Source: Acidobacteriota bacterium (GTDB taxonomy: Bacteria; Actinomycetota; Acidimicrobiia; Spongiisociales; UBA5794). Taken from it: a stretch of DNA of 6,045 nt. The notes under the pieces are model-generated. The model saw only the letters and a list, made by a program, of their open reading frames with translations. It did not search any database and was not told the DNA's origin. This document shows positions 4,785 to 6,045 of the stretch, in pieces; position 1 is the first letter of the stretch, and every line of letters begins with the position of its first letter. The stretch lies in assembly GCA_004356175.1 (NCBI GenBank), contig SMXV01000042.1, forward strand, positions 1-6,045, in the 5' to 3' direction. The position numbers and the translations under genes were made by a program.

Positions 4785-6045
4785 GAGACGAATCCGCGCT
4801 CATAGAGATCGACGTGTCTCTTGAGCCTGGTCCAGTGGCTCGCAGAAGCGGCAACGTCAGGCCAAGACCGCCCTGGTGGTTGTGGATTGGTGGACTCACG
4901 GTTATCGCCCCTGTCTCGATCGCAATACTCGCGCTCTTCGTACGGGCTGTCGCAGCAGGCGGAACCGCTCTTGACACGCTTCTCACGACGAGGACCCTGC
5001 TCCTCACCGGTCGATCCTTCCTCCTGACAACGCTTGTCACCGTCGCAGCAGTGCTCATCGGCGTCACCGGCGCGTGGATCCTCACAAGAACGGACCTCCG
5101 GTTTCGTTCTGCATGGGCCGTCGCCTTCTCCATCCCTCTTGTGATCCCCTCCTATGTGATTGCAATGACCTTCATATCGCTCGGCGGGCCAAGAGGGCTG
5201 GTCTTCGACGTGCTCGGCATCACCGTCCCCCATGTCGCCGGGCTGGCTGGTGCCTGGTTTGCGCTCACGCTTGCAACGTACCCATATGTCTTTCTCATCA
5301 CATCGGCTGCCCTCGTGCGCACGGACCCGGCCCTCGAGGAGGCCGCGAGAGGCCTCGGATCTCCCCCCCTGCGGGTGTTTCGGACAATTGTTCTGCCGCA
5401 GCTTCGGCCCGCTATTGGAGCCAGTGCACTTCTCGTGGCGTTGTACACACTCTCGGACTTCGGCGCCGTCTCCCTCATGCGACTTGATGTGTTCACAAGG
5501 ACGATCTATGCGCAGTACTCGGTCAGGATCGACAGAACACCAGCCATAACGCTCTCCATTGTTCTGATGTTGATCGCCGCTGTCGTTATTTGGGTGGAAC
5601 GGCGGACACGAGGACGGGGCACATTGTTCACCGTGCGACCGACACGCCCTCCGGCTGTGCTCAGACTTACAACACCGAAACGAGTCGCGGCGGCCGTGTT
5701 TCTGCTCCTCGCAATACTTCTGGGAGCTGGCATCCCGATCATGGTGTTACTCGGATGGGCGTGGCAGGGCACCTCCGCTGGCGATGGATTCTCGGTTTCG
5801 TGGGCAGCTGTACGAGGCTCGCTAACAGGAGCAACACTCGCGGCGCTCATAGCAATGATTGCAGCGATTCCAATCGTCGTCCTCGGCGTTCGTTACGCCT
5901 CGCGAAGGACGGAGTGGCTCGAACGGTCGACCCTGTTCGTCTTCTCTCTCCCTCACCTCACCGTGGCGATTGCTGTTGTCGCGTTCACGGTGAAATTCGC
6001 GAGGCCGATATATCAGTCGCTGCTCGCGCTCGTTGTTGTCTACGC
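4781..6045 (+). CDS. Iron-type ABC transporter permease, fused two-domain form (runs off right edge)
   Basis: The frame is open for 421 codons to the window edge. It encodes the membrane channel of the iron importer whose binding protein lies just upstream. About nine hydrophobic segments can be read: roughly 32-54, 80-101, 110-134, 152-177, 212-232 and 253-272, then a second set beginning near 302 after a charged linker. This is the FbpB/AfuB layout, with two permease domains in one chain. The first ATPase-docking loop is clear: EEAARGLGSPPLRVFRTIVL (186-205) followed by P. The second docking loop and the C-terminus lie outside the window, as would the ATPase gene. The start is uncertain: TTG 4781 overlaps the previous stop as TTGA, fitting coupling, but lacks a strong ribosome binding site; GTG 4814 and GTG 4835 are in-frame alternatives and would shorten a charged, proline-rich cytoplasmic N-terminus that looks poorly conserved. 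Confidence 0.9.
   Translation, partial: MRDESALIEIDVSLEPGPVARRSGNVRPRPPWWLWIGGLTVIAPVSIAILALFVRAVAAGGTALDTLLTTRTLLLTGRSFLLTTLVTVAAVLIGVTGAWILTRTDLRFRSAWAVAFSIPLVIPSYVIAMTFISLGGPRGLVFDVLGITVPHVAGLAGAWFALTLATYPYVFLITSAALVRTDPALEEAARGLGSPPLRVFRTIVLPQLRPAIGASALLVALYTLSDFGAVSLMRLDVFTRTIYAQYSVRIDRTPAITLSIVLMLIAAVVIWVERRTRGRGTLFTVRPTRPPAVLRLTTPKRVAAAVFLLLAILLGAGIPIMVLLGWAWQGTSAGDGFSVSWAAVRGSLTGATLAALIAMIAAIPIVVLGVRYASRRTEWLERSTLFVFSLPHLTVAIAVVAFTVKFARPIYQSLLALVVVY

Noticed and set aside
4619..5233. Long minus-strand open frame (204 codons) opposite the transporter genes
   Set aside because: Its product is charged low-complexity sequence without recognisable motifs, and it lies opposite two well-supported coding frames; it is an antisense shadow.

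Overview
The window looks like chromosomal DNA from an actinobacterium, possibly in or near the Acidimicrobiia. I base this on moderately high GC (judged by eye), frequent GTG/TTG starts, a secreted protein of the 'septum formation' family that is mostly actinobacterial, and an actinobacterial-style nuoA-B-C-D gene order. This placement is inference; no rRNA or other phylogenetic marker is present.

Left part (1-1951, minus strand): the start of the respiratory complex I (NADH:quinone oxidoreductase) operon, transcribed right to left as nuoA, nuoB, nuoC, nuoD. The genes overlap by 10, 17 and 4 bp, so they are probably translationally coupled. nuoD runs off the left edge. NuoC carries an N-terminal pentapeptide repeat encoded by a 15-bp tandem repeat, and the first repeat copy also supplies the nuoB stop codon.

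Middle (1952-3613): a 142-bp divergent intergenic region separates nuoA from a plus-strand gene for an alkaline-phosphatase-superfamily (nucleotide pyrophosphatase/phosphodiesterase type) enzyme with a full set of metal ligands, probably expressed from a leaderless mRNA. It converges, with only 11 bp between the stops, on a small minus-strand lipoprotein of the septum-formation family.

Right part (3614-6045, plus strand): a 160-bp divergent regulatory region, then a ferric-iron-type ABC uptake operon: a lipoprotein substrate-binding protein and, overlapping it by 4 bp, a fused two-domain permease that runs off the right edge. The ATPase is not in the window. The divergent region holds a 19-bp near-perfect palindrome (8 of 9 pairs, extending outward to 12 of 15) that resembles the classical Fur box and sits over the predicted transcription start. 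It is the best candidate here for an undescribed regulatory site and fits iron-responsive control of the transporter.

Most of the window is well-understood housekeeping and transport content. I see no mobile element, CRISPR array, tRNA, rRNA or clear terminator.
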